The notes under the pieces are model-generated. The model was not told where the DNA came from, did not search any database, and saw only the letters and a list, made by a program, of their open reading frames with translations. The translations under genes and the position numbers were made by a program. Positions 5,052 through 5,686 of a DNA stretch of 5,686 nt are shown here, in pieces. Position 1 is the stretch's first letter; each line of letters starts with the position of its first letter. The stretch comes from Euryarchaeota archaeon UBA602 (lineage in GTDB: Archaea; Thermoplasmatota; Poseidoniia; Poseidoniales; Thalassarchaeaceae). The stretch covers positions 1 through 5,686 of the forward strand of contig DAHO01000080.1 of assembly GCA_002498455.1 (NCBI GenBank), read 5' to 3'.

Positions 5052-5686
5052 ATGAACCGCGCTTTGATGTTGGTGAGTCTGATGCTCCTGTCCGTCCTTT
5101 CCGGGATGGCCACAATCGAAGAAAAAGCCGAATTTGTCGAAATGGAGACACAGGAAACCTCCGCGCGGACTGCCACCAACCCACTGGGTTGGGAATGGGT
5201 CACCAAGGACCATGATGCAGGATATGTGTGGACTCGAAGCGTGGAAACGGATTCCAACCAGAACACCTACATCGCCGGAATTTTCCGAGGAGGAAGTCTA
5301 TCTCTGGATCAAGAGCATGCCCTGAATGCCGGCGGATTGGATGCGTTTGTCGCCAAGTTTTCGACCAACGGCGATGTACTTTGGCTTACCACCTTTGGTG
5401 GTGAATTGAACGAGCATATCGAAGATATGATGGTTGATGGAGCCGGTAATGTGGTGGTTGTGGGCAGTTATGATTCGCCACAATTCAATGCCAGTTCAGA
5501 TATTCTCACCAACTCGGGAAGTCGAGATGGATTTGCCGTACAGATTGATGCCCTCAATGGTGCGATTGATTGGGGTAAATCTCTCAGTGGAAGTGGCTTT
5601 GACAACATCACCGGAGTCACCAAAGATAGCGCAGGGTATTACGCATATTCAGGATGGACGGCAAGTCCAACGTTGACCGTCAATGG
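5052..5686 (+). CDS. Secreted beta-propeller (SBBP-like repeat) protein, 3' end outside the window
   Basis: The frame starts at the ATG at 5052 and stays open to the right edge (211 codons visible). Residues 1-20 form a signal peptide: MNR, then a hydrophobic core, ending near SGMA. A Thr/Glu-rich linker (about 21-44) follows. From about residue 58 there are repeats spaced about 60 residues apart. Each has a strand such as DAFVAKF (97-103) or DGFAVQI, a G-x-x-x-W turn (GDVLW, 107-111; GAIDW), a GG or SG-S-G-F/E segment, and a V-D-G-A-G-N-V-type strand ending in G (128-138). This is the pattern of the SBBP / beta-propeller repeat found in large exported surface proteins. Two full repeats and part of a first are visible; the complete protein is likely much longer. 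It probably acts outside the membrane in binding or adhesion; the ligand is unknown. It starts 54 bp after the acyltransferase with its own promoter, so a functional link to the operon is not required. Confidence 0.88.
   Translation, partial: MNRALMLVSLMLLSVLSGMATIEEKAEFVEMETQETSARTATNPLGWEWVTKDHDAGYVWTRSVETDSNQNTYIAGIFRGGSLSLDQEHALNAGGLDAFVAKFSTNGDVLWLTTFGGELNEHIEDMMVDGAGNVVVVGSYDSPQFNASSDILTNSGSRDGFAVQIDALNGAIDWGKSLSGSGFDNITGVTKDSAGYYAYSGWTASPTLTVN

Noticed and set aside
4994..5215. 73-codon plus-strand frame starting in an ATGA overlap with the acyltransferase stop
   Set aside because: The overlap looks like other operon junctions here, but most of the frame lies on top of the signal peptide and linker of the propeller gene and gives an Arg/Asp-rich sequence without pattern.
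1..5686. tRNA, rRNA, CRISPR array, insertion sequence or attachment site
   Set aside because: No cloverleaf, regular spaced repeats, transposase motifs or flanking terminal repeats were seen; nearly the whole window is explained by protein-coding genes.

Overview
The window most resembles a planktonic euryarchaeon of the Marine Group II (Poseidoniales) type, with medium confidence. The grounds are a bacterial/archaeal-style PolX with a PHP nuclease domain, a secreted protein with SBBP-like beta-propeller repeats, and a promoter pattern that looks archaeal. At the two probable transcription starts there is no Shine-Dalgarno (SD) sequence, but an AT-rich element is centred about 25 bp upstream of the ATG, as expected for leaderless mRNAs. 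Several genes inside the cluster do have SD sequences. A bacterial host is not excluded, because none of the proteins is exclusively archaeal and no ribosomal or tRNA marker is present.

Layout. Positions 28-363, minus strand: an unrecognised three-helix membrane protein. Positions 364-434: a short divergent intergenic region. Positions 435-4997, plus strand: seven tightly packed genes that look like one operon. In order they are PolX DNA polymerase, two tandem small two-helix membrane proteins, endonuclease III, an uncharacterised 190-residue protein, a Bcp-type peroxiredoxin, and a left-handed beta-helix acyltransferase. Junctions include two ATGA overlaps and gaps of 3 to 36 bp. Positions 4998-5051: a second promoter-like region with an inverted repeat. 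From 5052 to the right edge: the start of a secreted beta-propeller protein, cut by the window.

Function. The operon core reads as defence against oxidative DNA damage. Bcp removes peroxides, Nth excises oxidised pyrimidines and cuts the abasic site, and PolX could clean 3' ends with its PHP domain and fill short gaps. The acyltransferase, the 190-residue protein and the membrane pair have no obvious place in that pathway.

The most notable points are inside two familiar enzymes. PolX has Gln in place of the third catalytic Asp of the palm, preceded by an insertion of about 32 residues. Nth has only three cysteines in total and so cannot build the usual four-Cys iron-sulfur site. No RNA genes, CRISPR arrays, mobile elements or attachment sites were seen.
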